From CAYLPJ01 sp964385465 (lineage in GTDB: Bacteria > Planctomycetota > Phycisphaerae > SM23-33): a stretch of 64,000 nucleotides of DNA. The translations under genes and the position numbers were made by a program. Shown one piece after another: positions 17,243 to 26,110 of this stretch. The stretch spans positions 1 through 64,000 of the forward strand of contig CAYLPJ010000024.1 of NCBI GenBank assembly GCA_964385465.1, written 5' to 3'. The first letter of the stretch is position 1. The number at the start of each line of letters is the position of its first letter. Under the pieces are notes generated by a model that worked only from the letters and a program-made list of their open reading frames with translations, made no database searches and had not been told where the DNA came from.

Positions 17243-17270
17243 ATTGTGCGTCACGGCGCGAGGGCGTCAA
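17243..17270 (-). promoter_or_regulatory. Promoter of gluQ, probably leaderless
   Basis: On the minus strand, TTGACG (17270-17265), a 16-nt spacer and CACAAT (17248-17243) are followed 7 nt later by the ATG at 17235. Transcription would begin at or next to the start codon. Confidence 0.5.
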
Positions 17271-17306
17271 GTCCATGCGAACGGGCGCCCACGGCCGCCG
17301 GGGCGC

Positions 17307-17335
17307 TTGACTTGCGGGGCCGCAGAGAATAGGTT
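17307..17335 (+). promoter_or_regulatory. Promoter of the GT39/83-like gene
   Basis: TTGACT (17307-17312), a 17-nt spacer and TAGGTT (17330-17335) lie about 20 nt before the ATG at 17356. Confidence 0.45.
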
Positions 17336-17355
17336 TCGGTCGTTCAGGATCACGG

Positions 17356-19311
17356 ATGCTCACGGACACCGATCACACCCGAGCCGGCCTCGACCCCCGT
17401 CCCGGCCCCGCGCGCACCGCGGCGGACCTGGCCCTCATCGCCGCTGCCGGAATCGCCGTCGTCGCCGTGGCCGCTGCCGCGCCCACGCACCTCTACGCCT
17501 ACGCCCAGCTCAAGCGAATCGGCTCGGCCATGGCGATCCTCCAGCGCGGGCAGTGGCTGCTGCCCATCAACCAGACTGGCGGCATCGCCAGCAAGCCGCA
17601 GCTCTATCCCTGGCTCTCGGCGGCGCTGCTGTGGGCGACCGGCGCCTACAACGACATCGTCTTCCGCCTGCCCAACATCGCCGCCTACCTCGCCACGGCC
17701 GCGCTGACCTACGTCTTCGCCCGCCGCGCCCTCGGCCGGCGGGTGGCGCTGCTGGCCGGGTGCCTCTTCGCCACCGCGCTGCACATGGGGCGCATGGCGT
17801 ACATCGCCTCGACGGACATGCTGCTGACGATGTCGATCACCGCGTCGATGCTCTGCGCCGACCGGCTGCTCGCCCGCCCCTGCCCGCGGCGCGACCGCTG
17901 GAAGTGGGGGGTCGCGCTGTGGGCGAGCATGATCGTCGGCGGGCTCAGCAAGGGCTGGGGCGTGGTCAACCTCGCCCTCGTGGGCTTCACGCTCCTGCTG
18001 GTGGCCGTGATCGGCCGGCCGCTGCCGGTGGGCCTGCATCGCCATCGGCGCCGCGGGCGGCTGGCGCTGACGCTGTGGCTGGCGCTGCGGCGGACCCGGC
18101 GGACCATGCGGGCAACGTACTTCGGCTGGGGCCTGCTGGCCATGGCCGCCGTGTTCGTGCCGCTCTGGATCGGCATGGCCCTTCGCGGCGGGGCGGAATT
18201 CCGCGAGCTGATCTACCACGAGTTCATCCAGCGGGCGACGGGCGTCGGCGCGAACCCTCCCGAGGGCCCCAGCGCCCCGCCGGTACTGCACTGGCTGTAC
18301 TACCTCCTGCCGGCCTCGGTGCCGGCGCTGGGGGCCCTGGCCCTCGTCCGGCCCCGTCGCTGGTTCCGCCGCCGGGGCCCCATCGGCGTGCCGCTCGCCT
18401 GGACCGTCGGCGTCGTCCTGCCGTTTTCCCTTACCGCGGGCTTCCGGCCGGACTACCTCCTGCCGTGCTTCCCCGCCGGGGCCATGATGGCCGCGTGGGC
18501 CGTGGAAGAGACCCGCCGCCGAGGGGGGCTCGATCGCGCTTCCGCCGTGCTCCGTCACGTCATCGCCGCCGCCAGCGTGACCGTCGGCCTGGCCGTGGCG
18601 GTCCTCGCCGCCGGCTACCTGCTCCGCGGGCACCTCGGCGGGGCCCTCGCCGACGCGCTCGACCCGCCGTATCGCCGCCACGCCGCCACACGCGCCGCCC
18701 TGTGGGTTCTGGTGCCCGGCGGGCTGGCGTGCATCGTCCTGGCCGTGCGGTGGAGCCTGCGCTGGCGGCTCGGCCGCGTCGCGGGTGTCGCTGTCGTCGG
18801 CATGCTCGGGGTGGCCTTCTTCAGCACGCACCTGCTCAGCCGCCACGCCCGCACCGGCGACGGGGAGATCATGCGCCGCTTCGCCCTTCGCGCCCGGCCG
18901 ATCGTGGGCGACGACGGCTTCCTCGTCCTCCGCGCCGAGAAGCTCAGCGTCGAACTCTACCTCGGCCGGCTGGGCACCCACGTTCGCAGCTTGGAGCACC
19001 TCAACCGCACGGGCCACCCGTGGTTGATCACCTGCGACCGCGGGCTGTGCGGCATGGGCTCCTGCCGGCCGGACCCGAACGGGGCGTACGTCGCCGAGGT
19101 CTTTGTCGACACGCCCGCCGGCCCCGCCGAGCGCAAGCAGCGGTATGCCATCGTCGCCGAGGATTTCGGCCGGGACGTGCTGGCCAGCGAGCCGGTCTTC
19201 TCCCAGAACTGGGGCCGCATCCACCTGATCCGCCTCCGCCGCCCCGTGACGGTCTCGGGCACCGCCCCGCGGATGCCGTTCGTCTCCGGCAGGCGCGAGG
19301 ATGAGGACTGA
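17356..19311 (+). CDS. Polytopic glycosyltransferase, GT39/GT83 (PMT/ArnT) type
   Basis: A 651-residue membrane protein with about ten hydrophobic segments in the N-terminal 460 residues. The first periplasmic loop has QRGQWLLP...KPQLYPWLSAALLW, the ArnT/PMT-like pattern that follows the catalytic Asp/Glu region. A soluble C-terminal part follows. Such enzymes move a sugar from a polyprenyl-phosphate carrier to lipid or protein outside the membrane. A GT2 of the carrier-charging type lies two genes downstream, consistent with donor supply. The 3' end overlaps the start region of the deacetylase gene. The acceptor is unknown. Confidence 0.75.
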   Translation: MLTDTDHTRAGLDPRPGPARTAADLALIAAAGIAVVAVAAAAPTHLYAYAQLKRIGSAMAILQRGQWLLPINQTGGIASKPQLYPWLSAALLWATGAYNDIVFRLPNIAAYLATAALTYVFARRALGRRVALLAGCLFATALHMGRMAYIASTDMLLTMSITASMLCADRLLARPCPRRDRWKWGVALWASMIVGGLSKGWGVVNLALVGFTLLLVAVIGRPLPVGLHRHRRRGRLALTLWLALRRTRRTMRATYFGWGLLAMAAVFVPLWIGMALRGGAEFRELIYHEFIQRATGVGANPPEGPSAPPVLHWLYYLLPASVPALGALALVRPRRWFRRRGPIGVPLAWTVGVVLPFSLTAGFRPDYLLPCFPAGAMMAAWAVEETRRRGGLDRASAVLRHVIAAASVTVGLAVAVLAAGYLLRGHLGGALADALDPPYRRHAATRAALWVLVPGGLACIVLAVRWSLRWRLGRVAGVAVVGMLGVAFFSTHLLSRHARTGDGEIMRRFALRARPIVGDDGFLVLRAEKLSVELYLGRLGTHVRSLEHLNRTGHPWLITCDRGLCGMGSCRPDPNGAYVAEVFVDTPAGPAERKQRYAIVAEDFGRDVLASEPVFSQNWGRIHLIRLRRPVTVSGTAPRMPFVSGRREDED

Positions 19312-19330
19312 GCCCTCCCCGTCGGCGCGG

Positions 19331-19336
19331 TACAAT
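19331..19336 (+). promoter_or_regulatory. -10 element of the ChbG-like gene, probably leaderless
   Basis: TACAAT (19331-19336) ends 9 nt before the ATG at 19346 and no ribosome site lies between. The -35 region is weak. It sits just past the stop of the preceding gene. Confidence 0.4.
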
Positions 19337-19345
19337 CCCGCCGTC

Positions 19346-20200
19346 ATGGAACCCGGTTCGGACCGCAGGCGCGTGATCATCAACGCCGACGACCTCGGCT
19401 TCTCCCCGGGCGTCACGGAGGGGATCCTCCGCGCTCATCGGGAGGGTGTCGTCACCTCGACGACGCTGGCGGCGAACATGCCGCCCGCCGACGAGGCCGT
19501 GGGACGGCTGGGCGAAGTGCCCGCCCTCGGCGTCGGCGTGCACCTGAACGTCTCGCAGGGCCCGGCGCTGTCGGGGGCCGGGCGGGAGGCCCTCGCCGAC
19601 GTCGACGGGGTGATGCGTCGCACGGCCGTGCAGGTCCTGCGGCGGTGCCTGTTGGGGCGGCGGGTGCTGGACGCGATCGAGGCCGAGTGCGACGCGCAGG
19701 TCCGCTGGCTGCTGGACCGCGGCGTGACGCCGACGCACCTGGACAGCCACCGCCACATCCACGCCTTCCCACCGGTTTTCCGGCGTGTGGCCCGCGTGGC
19801 GCGGCGGTATGATGTGCGGTTCGTGCGGTGGCACGGCGAGCGGCTGCCGGGGGCGGGCTGGCCTGCCTGCCCGCCGAAGCAGGCGCGCATCCGCTGGTAC
19901 ACCAACCTGTTCGCGGGCCTGAACGCTCGCGCCGCCGACGGGCTCGCCCATCCGTCCGGGACGTGGGGTGTCGCCCACACCGGCCGGATCGACGCGGATT
20001 GGCTGGTCCTCGCCGCCCGCCGGCTGCCGCCGGGAACGATCGAAATCATGACGCACCCGGGCCTGGCCGACGACCTGGACCCGGAGCTGTCGCGGCTGCG
20101 GGAAAGCCGGCGGGGGGAGATGGACGCCCTCCGCGACGCGGCCGTCGCGGCGGCATTCGAGACCGAAGGCATCGAACGGATTCATTATGGCCAGCTCTGA
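19346..20200 (+). CDS. ChbG/YdjC-family carbohydrate deacetylase
   Basis: A 284-residue metal-dependent deacetylase of the YdjC fold. The metal site is visible as INADDLGFS (Asp15-Asp16) near the N-terminus and HLDSHRHIH in the middle, with EIMTHPG towards the end. Family members remove acetyl groups from chito-oligosaccharides or glycolipids; HpnK belongs to the same fold. The upstream ATG at 19301 would add 15 unconserved residues and lie inside the preceding gene, so 19346 was preferred. It overlaps the next gene by 14 nt. Flanked by two glycosyltransferase genes, it may act on a lipid-linked N-acetylated sugar. Confidence 0.8.
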   Translation: MEPGSDRRRVIINADDLGFSPGVTEGILRAHREGVVTSTTLAANMPPADEAVGRLGEVPALGVGVHLNVSQGPALSGAGREALADVDGVMRRTAVQVLRRCLLGRRVLDAIEAECDAQVRWLLDRGVTPTHLDSHRHIHAFPPVFRRVARVARRYDVRFVRWHGERLPGAGWPACPPKQARIRWYTNLFAGLNARAADGLAHPSGTWGVAHTGRIDADWLVLAARRLPPGTIEIMTHPGLADDLDPELSRLRESRRGEMDALRDAAVAAAFETEGIERIHYGQL

Positions 20201-21209
20201 CAATGCGACCGAGGCCCCGACCGTCAAGTACAGCGTCGTCGTGCCGTTCTACAACGAGCAGGAGATCGCCGAGCGGCTGTGCGCGCGGATCCTCCGCGTC
20301 ATGGCGCAGATGGGCGAGTCGTTCGAGTTGATCGTCGTCAACGACGGCAGCGCCGACGCCACCGCCGAGGTGCTGGAGACCGTCGCCGGCGGCAGCGAGC
20401 ACGTGGTGTTCATCGACCTGCGGCGGAACTTCGGGCAGACGACGGCCCTTCAGGCGGGCTTCGACCACTGCCGCGGCGAGGTGATCATCGCCATGGACGG
20501 CGACCTCCAGCACGACCCGTACGAGATCCCGTTCTTCGCCAGGAAGATCGACGAGGGCTACGACATCGCCAGCGGGTGGCGCGTCCGCCGCGGGGACAGC
20601 TTCCTGCTGCGGCGCCTGCCCTCCCGCGCCGCCAACTGGCTGCTGGCGAAGGTCTCCGGCGTCAGGCTCCACGACTTCGGCACGACCTTCAAGGCCTACC
20701 GCCGCGAGATGCTCGAGGAGGTCCGCCTCTACGGCGACATGCACCGGTTCGTCCCGGCCGTGTGCGCCAGGCTGGGCGCGCGGATCTGCGAGGTGCCGAT
20801 CAAGAACGTCCGCCGCCCATCCGGGCGGAGCAACTACGGGCTGGGGCGGACGTTCCGCGTGGCGCTGGACATCCTGACGCTGCGGTTCATCACGGCCTAC
20901 CTGACCCGCCCGCTGCACTTCTTCGGCAAGTACGGGATGATCAGCATCGCCCTCGGCTCGCTGATCCTGCTCTACGGGTTCATCCGCAAGCTCATCCAGT
21001 GGGGGACGTTCCACCTGTTCGAGCAGCACGGGCCGCTGATGGCGCTGGGGTTCATGCTCGTGGTGGTCGGCCTGCTGCTGCTGGCGACGGGCCTGATCGG
21101 CGAGCTGCTGATGCGGATCTACTTCGAATCCTCCCCGGCCAACACCTACGCGGTCCGCCGCGTGGTCGGGCGGGGCGAGCGGGAGGACGGCGCCGGGCCT
21201 ACAGCGTGA
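20187..21209 (+). CDS. GT2-family polyprenyl-phosphate glycosyltransferase (DPM1/ArnC-like)
   Basis: A 340-residue enzyme. The GT-A domain begins YSVVVPFYNEQ, with VVNDGSADAT and DGDLQHDP (the metal/UDP-binding acidic cluster). It is followed by SGWRVRRGD and NYGLGRTFRVALD, typical of dolichol/undecaprenyl-phosphate sugar transferases. Two membrane helices lie near residues 250-270 and 285-315. It would load a sugar onto a polyprenyl-phosphate at the inner face of the membrane for the GT39/83-type enzyme upstream. Its last 11 nt overlap the 3' end of the convergent MBL-fold gene. Confidence 0.85.
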   Translation: MASSDNATEAPTVKYSVVVPFYNEQEIAERLCARILRVMAQMGESFELIVVNDGSADATAEVLETVAGGSEHVVFIDLRRNFGQTTALQAGFDHCRGEVIIAMDGDLQHDPYEIPFFARKIDEGYDIASGWRVRRGDSFLLRRLPSRAANWLLAKVSGVRLHDFGTTFKAYRREMLEEVRLYGDMHRFVPAVCARLGARICEVPIKNVRRPSGRSNYGLGRTFRVALDILTLRFITAYLTRPLHFFGKYGMISIALGSLILLYGFIRKLIQWGTFHLFEQHGPLMALGFMLVVVGLLLLATGLIGELLMRIYFESSPANTYAVRRVVGRGEREDGAGPTA

Positions 21210-22044
21210 GCTCGGTCTGGCAGGTGACGCCGAAGCAGTCCATGCCCCCGCCGCCGGCGGCGATGCGGTCCCGGCAGGTGGCGACGATGGCGTCCACCTC
21301 GTCGTCGGCGCGGTCCTGGTTGTGGTGGTAGAGGCCCAGCGCGGTCACGCGTGCGGCCAGGGCCAGGCGGAGGGCGTCTTCGTAGGTCGAGTGCCCCCAG
21401 GTGCGCGTGGCGTGGTATTCGTCCGGGGTGAACTCGGCGTCGTGGATGAGCAGGTCGGCGCCGTGGCAGAAGGCGGCATAGTCCTCGAACGACCGCCCGC
21501 CGCCGTGACGGCAGGCCAGCTCGTTGTCGGTGAGGAACACGAAGCTCCGCCCTCCGGACTCGACGCGATAGCCCATTCCCTCGTCGGGGTGGCTGAGCGT
21601 GATCGGGCGGATGTGCAGCCCGGCGAGCTCCAGGGGAGTGCGGGCATCGTCGGTCTCGTGGAAGCTGACGTCGGCGTGGACTTCCTCCAGCGGCAGGGGG
21701 AAGTTCGGCGGGGCCATGGTCTCCGAGATCATCTTGTGAAGCGTCTTCTGCGCCGACGGGCTGCCGTGGACGCGGATGCGACAGCCGCGGCGGTAGAGCG
21801 GCTTGAAGAACGGGAACCCCAGCAGGTGGTCCCAGTGGGCATGGGTGAACAGTAGATCGATCTCGTCGACCTGCTCGTCCCGCAGGAGATTGCCCAGCCG
21901 CCGGATGCCCGAGCCGGCGTCGAGGACCAGCACCCGCCCGCCGTCGCCGCGGACCTCCATGCAGGCGGTGTCGCCGCCGTAACGCAGGTATTGCGCCCCG
22001 CAGACGGGGATCGAACCCCTCGCGCCCCAGCAGCGGATGAACAT
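21199..22044 (-). CDS. MBL-fold metal-dependent hydrolase
   Basis: A 281-residue metallo-beta-lactamase-fold protein beginning MFIRCWGARGSIPVCG, which is typical of the PhnP/cyclic-phosphodiesterase-like branch. It carries the metal motif THAHWDHLLG (HxHxDH), LTDNE and a late H-D pair (LLIHDAEFTPDE). The start at 22044 has GGAGGTG six nt upstream; earlier in-frame ATGs lack one. The substrate cannot be assigned; nucleotide cyclic phosphodiester or tRNA 3'-end-like substrates are known in the fold. Confidence 0.8.
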   Translation of the reverse strand: MFIRCWGARGSIPVCGAQYLRYGGDTACMEVRGDGGRVLVLDAGSGIRRLGNLLRDEQVDEIDLLFTHAHWDHLLGFPFFKPLYRRGCRIRVHGSPSAQKTLHKMISETMAPPNFPLPLEEVHADVSFHETDDARTPLELAGLHIRPITLSHPDEGMGYRVESGGRSFVFLTDNELACRHGGGRSFEDYAAFCHGADLLIHDAEFTPDEYHATRTWGHSTYEDALRLALAARVTALGLYHHNQDRADDEVDAIVATCRDRIAAGGGGMDCFGVTCQTELTL

Positions 22045-22096
22045 AGCCGGCACCTCCATGACGCGCCCGCCGCCGCCACCCGGCGCGGGCGGGTGC

Positions 22097-22105
22097 ATTG
22101 TAGCA
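22097..22105 (-). promoter_or_regulatory. Extended -10 promoter of the MBL-fold gene
   Basis: On the minus strand TGCTACAAT (22105-22097) forms an extended -10 element. The predicted start gives a leader of about 45 nt to the ATG at 22044. Confidence 0.45.
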
Positions 22106-22145
22106 GTTTCCATCCCCTACATCGGCCGATACCACGGCTTTCCGC

Positions 22146-22174
22146 TACACATCCACCGGACGTTCTGCGATAAT
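22146..22174 (+). promoter_or_regulatory. Promoter of gyrA
   Basis: TACACA (22146-22151), a 17-nt spacer and GATAAT (22169-22174) with a TG extension lie about 90 nt before the gyrA start. Confidence 0.5.
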
Positions 22175-22272
22175 ACGGCGTTCTCGGCGGGGGTCGGAGG
22201 CCAGGGACGGCCGCCGGCCGGCACCCGCGGCGCCAAGGTCCCCCAAGACGTGTGACGGAATGGAGTTGTGAA

Positions 22273-25062
22273 GTGGCCGACAACGGAGTGGACAACGGAA
22301 AGATGCCGACCGGCGGCGGCGACGTCTCGCGGCCGGCGGAGCCCCAGACGACGCTGTTCGCCGGCGAGCGGATCGAGCCGCTGCCGATCGAGCGGGAGCT
22401 GCGGGAAAGCTATCTCACCTACGCGATGAGCACCATCATCGACCGCGCCCTGCCCGACGTCCGTGACGGGCTCAAGCCCTCCCAGCGGCGCGTGCTCGTG
22501 TCGATGAACGACCTGAACCTCGGCCCGCGAAGCAAGCACCGCAAGTGCGCCAAGATCGCCGGGGACACCTCCGGGAACTACCACCCCCACGGCGAGGGCG
22601 TGGTCTATCCCACCCTCGTCCGCCTCGGCCAGCACTGGAACATGCGCTACCCGCTGGTCGATCCGCAGGGCAACTTCGGGTCCATCGACGGCGACCCGCC
22701 GGCGGCCATGCGATACACCGAGGCCCGCATGACCGCCCCGGCCACGGAAATGCTCCAGGACATCAACCTGGACACCGTGGACATGCAGCCGAACTACGAT
22801 GACACGCGGACCGAACCGGTCGTCCTGCCCAGCAAGTTCCCCAACCTGCTGGTCAACGGCTCGCAGGGGATCGCCGTCGGCGTGGCGACGAGCATTCCGC
22901 CGCACAACCTCAACGAGATCTGCGACGCGCTGGTTCACCTGGTCGATCACCCCAGCGCGACGGTCGAGGACCTGATGAAGATCGTCAAGGGTCCGGATTT
23001 CCCCACCGGCGGGCTGATCTGCGGACGGTCGGGCATCCGCGACGGCTACACGACGGGCCGGGGCCGGGTCGTGGTCCGGGCGCGGCTTCACACCGAGCAG
23101 ACGCGCGGGGGCAAGACGCAGATCGTGGCGACGCAGATTCCCTACCAGGTCCTCAAGACGACGATCATCGAGCGGATTGCCGACATGGTCAAGGCGGGGA
23201 AGATCCCCGACATCAGCGACGTGCAGGACCACTCCGACCGCACGGGGATGCGGATCGTGGTGGACCTGAAGAAGGGCGCCGAGCCCGAGGTGGTCATCAA
23301 CCAGCTCTACCAGTTCACGCCGCTTCAGTCGACGTTCAGCATCATCAACATCGCCCTCGTGCACCGCGCGCACAGCACGCTGAGCCTGCGGGACATGCTG
23401 TGGTACTACCTCGACCACCGCAAGGAGGTCATCCGCCGGCGGACGGCGTTCCTGCTGCGCCGCGCACGCCAGCGGGCGCACATCCTCGAGGGGCTGATCC
23501 TGGCGGTCGCGGACATCGACCGGATCATCGAGACGATCAAGACCTCCCCCGACGTGCCCACCGCGCGCGAGCGGCTGATGGCGCTGAAGCTGCGGCTGAC
23601 CGAAGAGGCCACCGTCCGCAAGCTGCTGCCCGACCGCTTCGCCGACAAGGCCGGCGGGTCGGACCAGCAGCTCACGCGCGTCCAGGCCGACGCAATCCTC
23701 TCGATGCAGCTCCAGCGGCTGACGGGCCTGGAGATCGAGAAGCTCGCCCGCGACTACGCCGCCCTCGTCGAGGAGATCGAGGGCTACGAGGCCATCCTCG
23801 CCGACGAGGCCCGCCTGCTGGACGTGATCCGCGAGGACATCTACGAGATCAAGGACAAGTACGGCGACGAGCGGCGGACGGAGATCATCGGCGACGTCAA
23901 CGACTTCAACATCGAAGACCTCATCGCCGAAGAGGACGTCGTCGTCACACTCACCCACGCCGGCTACATCAAGCGCATGCCCGTGACCACCTACCGCCGC
24001 CAGGGCCGGGGCGGGCAGGGCATCATCGGCTCCGATGCCAAGGAAGGCGACTTCATCGAGGAGCTGTTCATCGCCTCGACGCACGACTACCTGCTGATCT
24101 TCCTCGACAACGGCCGAATGCACTGGCTGAAGGTCTACGACATCCCCTCCCTGCCGCGAACGAGCAAGGGCCGGGCCATTGTCAATATCCTGGAGATGAA
24201 GCGCGACGAGCACATCTGCGCGGTCATGCCCGTGCGGGAGTTCGACGACCGCTTCCTCATGACCGCCACCAAGCTCGGGCAGGTCAAGAAGACCGAGCTG
24301 AAGGCGTACGGCAACCCGCGGCGGGGGGGTATCCAGGCGACGGGGCTCAACAAGGACGACTGGGTCATCGGTGTGGCGCTGACCCGCGGCGACGACGAGA
24401 TCGTCCTGGCCACCAAGCAGGGCCAGGCCATCCGCTTCCGGGAAGGCGACGTGCGGGCCATGGGCCGGACCGCCTGCGGGGTGCGCGGCATCAAGCTCAG
24501 CGACGACGACAAGGTCGTCTCCATGGCCGTCGTCGACCCGATGGCCACGCTGCTGACCGTCTGCGAGCACGGGTACGGCAAGCGGACGAGCTTCGACGAG
24601 TACCGCACCCAAGGCCGCGGCGGGCAGGGCATCATCAACATCCGCACGACCGAGCGGAACGGCCAGGTCGTTGCCATGAAGGCGATGCGCGACGCCGACG
24701 AACTCATGCTCATCACCTACCAGGGCAAGATCGTCCGCACCGGGCTCGACGAGCTCCGCATCATCGGCCGGGCGACCCAGGGCGTGCGGATCATCTCCCT
24801 CCGGGAGGGCGACACGCTGGTCAGCGTCGCCCGCGTCGTCGCCGACGACAACACCCAGGCCCAACTCCCGCTGGAACCCGGGGACGCCAAGCCCGCGCCC
24901 GCCGAGGCCGCGCCCGAGCCCTCGGCCGAGGAGGGGGGCGAGCCCGAGCCGCCCGCCGCGCCCGAGCCCCCCGCCGCCGAGGCGGAGCCCGAAAGCGACG
25001 GCGAGGAAGGCGAAGAGGACACCGCCGCCAACGAAGACGACGAAGACGTTTCCATGCTCTGA
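22273..25062 (+). CDS. gyrA: DNA gyrase/topoisomerase IV subunit A
   Basis: A 929-residue type IIA topoisomerase breakage-reunion subunit. The catalytic tyrosine lies in AMRYTEARM (Tyr148). The tower and coiled-coil regions are intact, and a C-terminal beta-pinwheel carries two GyrA-box-like motifs QGRGGQG. The tail is a Pro/Glu/Asp-rich low-complexity extension. The chosen GTG start has GGAG seven nt upstream; another GTG lies at 22252. The quinolone pocket reads [14 protein letters not shown]: the positions of E. coli Ser83 and Asp87 are Gly109 and Pro113. The YPTLVR signature occurs in divergent planctomycete/chlamydial paralogues, so ParC-like function is possible. No gyrB is in the window. 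Confidence 0.93.
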   Translation: MADNGVDNGKMPTGGGDVSRPAEPQTTLFAGERIEPLPIERELRESYLTYAMSTIIDRALPDVRDGLKPSQRRVLVSMNDLNLGPRSKHRKCAKIAGDTSGNYHPHGEGVVYPTLVRLGQHWNMRYPLVDPQGNFGSIDGDPPAAMRYTEARMTAPATEMLQDINLDTVDMQPNYDDTRTEPVVLPSKFPNLLVNGSQGIAVGVATSIPPHNLNEICDALVHLVDHPSATVEDLMKIVKGPDFPTGGLICGRSGIRDGYTTGRGRVVVRARLHTEQTRGGKTQIVATQIPYQVLKTTIIERIADMVKAGKIPDISDVQDHSDRTGMRIVVDLKKGAEPEVVINQLYQFTPLQSTFSIINIALVHRAHSTLSLRDMLWYYLDHRKEVIRRRTAFLLRRARQRAHILEGLILAVADIDRIIETIKTSPDVPTARERLMALKLRLTEEATVRKLLPDRFADKAGGSDQQLTRVQADAILSMQLQRLTGLEIEKLARDYAALVEEIEGYEAILADEARLLDVIREDIYEIKDKYGDERRTEIIGDVNDFNIEDLIAEEDVVVTLTHAGYIKRMPVTTYRRQGRGGQGIIGSDAKEGDFIEELFIASTHDYLLIFLDNGRMHWLKVYDIPSLPRTSKGRAIVNILEMKRDEHICAVMPVREFDDRFLMTATKLGQVKKTELKAYGNPRRGGIQATGLNKDDWVIGVALTRGDDEIVLATKQGQAIRFREGDVRAMGRTACGVRGIKLSDDDKVVSMAVVDPMATLLTVCEHGYGKRTSFDEYRTQGRGGQGIINIRTTERNGQVVAMKAMRDADELMLITYQGKIVRTGLDELRIIGRATQGVRIISLREGDTLVSVARVVADDNTQAQLPLEPGDAKPAPAEAAPEPSAEEGGEPEPPAAPEPPAAEAEPESDGEEGEEDTAANEDDEDVSML

Positions 25063-25182
25063 CCGTGCGGGAGCATCCCCGGGAACGACACGCCGGGCAG
25101 GCACGGCGTGGACCTTATGGTCTTGTCGAATGACAACGTCGCCCGTCGCGGCCACACGCTTGCCGCCGCGGGTGAGCGGCGG

Positions 25183-25968
25183 TCAGTTCCCGGCCTCGCC
25201 GACGCGGGGTCGCCCGTCGCGGCTGCGGGCGAGCAGCCAGGCGTACAGGTCGGGGTCGGCGTAGGGCTTGACCCAGCAGACGTGTCCGGCCTCCGGGACG
25301 ACGGTGAAGCGGACGTCTTCCGCCCCGGCAGCCCGCATGGCGTCGACCATCTCGCGGGACTTCTTTACGGGCACGACGCGGTCCTTCCCGCCGTGATAGA
25401 CGCGCGTGGGCAGGTAGCGCAGCCGCGCCGCGCGTTCGGGGTCGCCGCCGCCGCAGATGGGCACGATCGCCGCGTAGCGGTCCGGGTCCCGCCCGGCCAG
25501 CGCCCACGTGGCGAAGCCGCCCATGCTCAGCCCGGTGACCACCACGCGGTCCTCGTCCACGGCGTATTGCTCGCCCAGCTCGTCCAGCAGGGCCTCCAGG
25601 GCGTTCGGGTCCCACCACTGCTTCTTGGGGCACTGCGGTGAGGCGACGATGAACGGCAGCGAACGCCCCCGGGCGATCTCCATCGGCGGGCCGTGCTTGG
25701 TGACAAGCTCCAGGTCCGCGCCACGCTCGCCGGCGCCGTGAAGGAAGAGCATCAGCGGCCAGCGCCGCCCGGCGTCCAGCCCGTAGCCTTCGGGCAGGTA
25801 CAGCAGGTAGCGCAGGCGGAACGTCTCCTCGCCGACCGTCCGCTCCATGACCCCGGGCGTCTGCCGAGGCAGGCCCCCGGCCGGGCCGCCGGCCAGGCCG
25901 CCGGGGCCCCCGGTCGAGCACCCCGCCATCACCGCCGCCACCGCCCACGCCAGTGCCCGTCTCATCAT
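25183..25968 (-). CDS. Alpha/beta-hydrolase lipoprotein (esterase/phospholipase type)
   Basis: A 261-residue exported hydrolase. The N-terminus is a lipoprotein signal with MAGC (Cys17). The catalytic set is visible: oxyanion loop HGAGERG, nucleophile Ser148 in GLSMGG, an Asp in GGKDRVVP and His in EAGHVCW. This matches prolyl oligopeptidase/PHB-depolymerase-like esterases. A second ATG lies three nt downstream. A GGAGAC ribosome site and a promoter on the minus strand support the start. The substrate is unknown; carbohydrate esters are plausible given the enzymes nearby. Confidence 0.85.
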   Translation of the reverse strand: MMRRALAWAVAAVMAGCSTGGPGGLAGGPAGGLPRQTPGVMERTVGEETFRLRYLLYLPEGYGLDAGRRWPLMLFLHGAGERGADLELVTKHGPPMEIARGRSLPFIVASPQCPKKQWWDPNALEALLDELGEQYAVDEDRVVVTGLSMGGFATWALAGRDPDRYAAIVPICGGGDPERAARLRYLPTRVYHGGKDRVVPVKKSREMVDAMRAAGAEDVRFTVVPEAGHVCWVKPYADPDLYAWLLARSRDGRPRVGEAGN

Positions 25969-26004
25969 CGGCTGTCTCCTGTTCGAGCCCGTCGGCCGTG
26001 GAAT

Positions 26005-26033
26005 ATCCTATCGCCTTGGTGGGCCGCCTACAA
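26005..26033 (-). promoter_or_regulatory. Promoter of the alpha/beta-hydrolase gene
   Basis: On the minus strand, TTGTAG (26033-26028), a 17-nt spacer and TAGGAT (26010-26005), giving a leader of about 30 nt. Confidence 0.5.
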
Positions 26034-26054
26034 TTCACCGTCGGTGCGGTCGCT

Positions 26055-26084
26055 TTGGATGTGAGCGGTGTCCGCGGTTATAAT
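26055..26084 (+). promoter_or_regulatory. Promoter of the FtsX/ABC operon
   Basis: TTGGAT (26055-26060), an 18-nt spacer and a perfect TATAAT (26079-26084) precede the operon start at 26111, divergent from the hydrolase promoter. Confidence 0.6.
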
Positions 26085-26110
26085 GCGCGTTCAATGAGGA
26101 AAGAGGAACC

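Noticed and set aside
19857..19893. A palindrome-like insertion (CCTGCC...GAAGCAGG) inside the ChbG-like gene, resembling part of the interspersed repeat
   Set aside because: Only a few bases are shared with the repeat, the frame is uninterrupted, and chance is likely at this GC content.
22117..25155. A long open frame antisense to gyrA (about 1000 codons)
   Set aside because: Its composition is typical of the reverse strand of a GC-rich gene, with no motif or ribosome site; gyrA on the other strand is certain. Similar antisense frames at 3172-5865, 10916-12892 and 17350-19416 were rejected for the same reason.
25063..25182. A Rho-independent terminator between gyrA and the convergent hydrolase gene
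   Set aside because: A GCCGCC/GGCGGC stem is present near 25150-25170, but it lacks a T tract on either strand.
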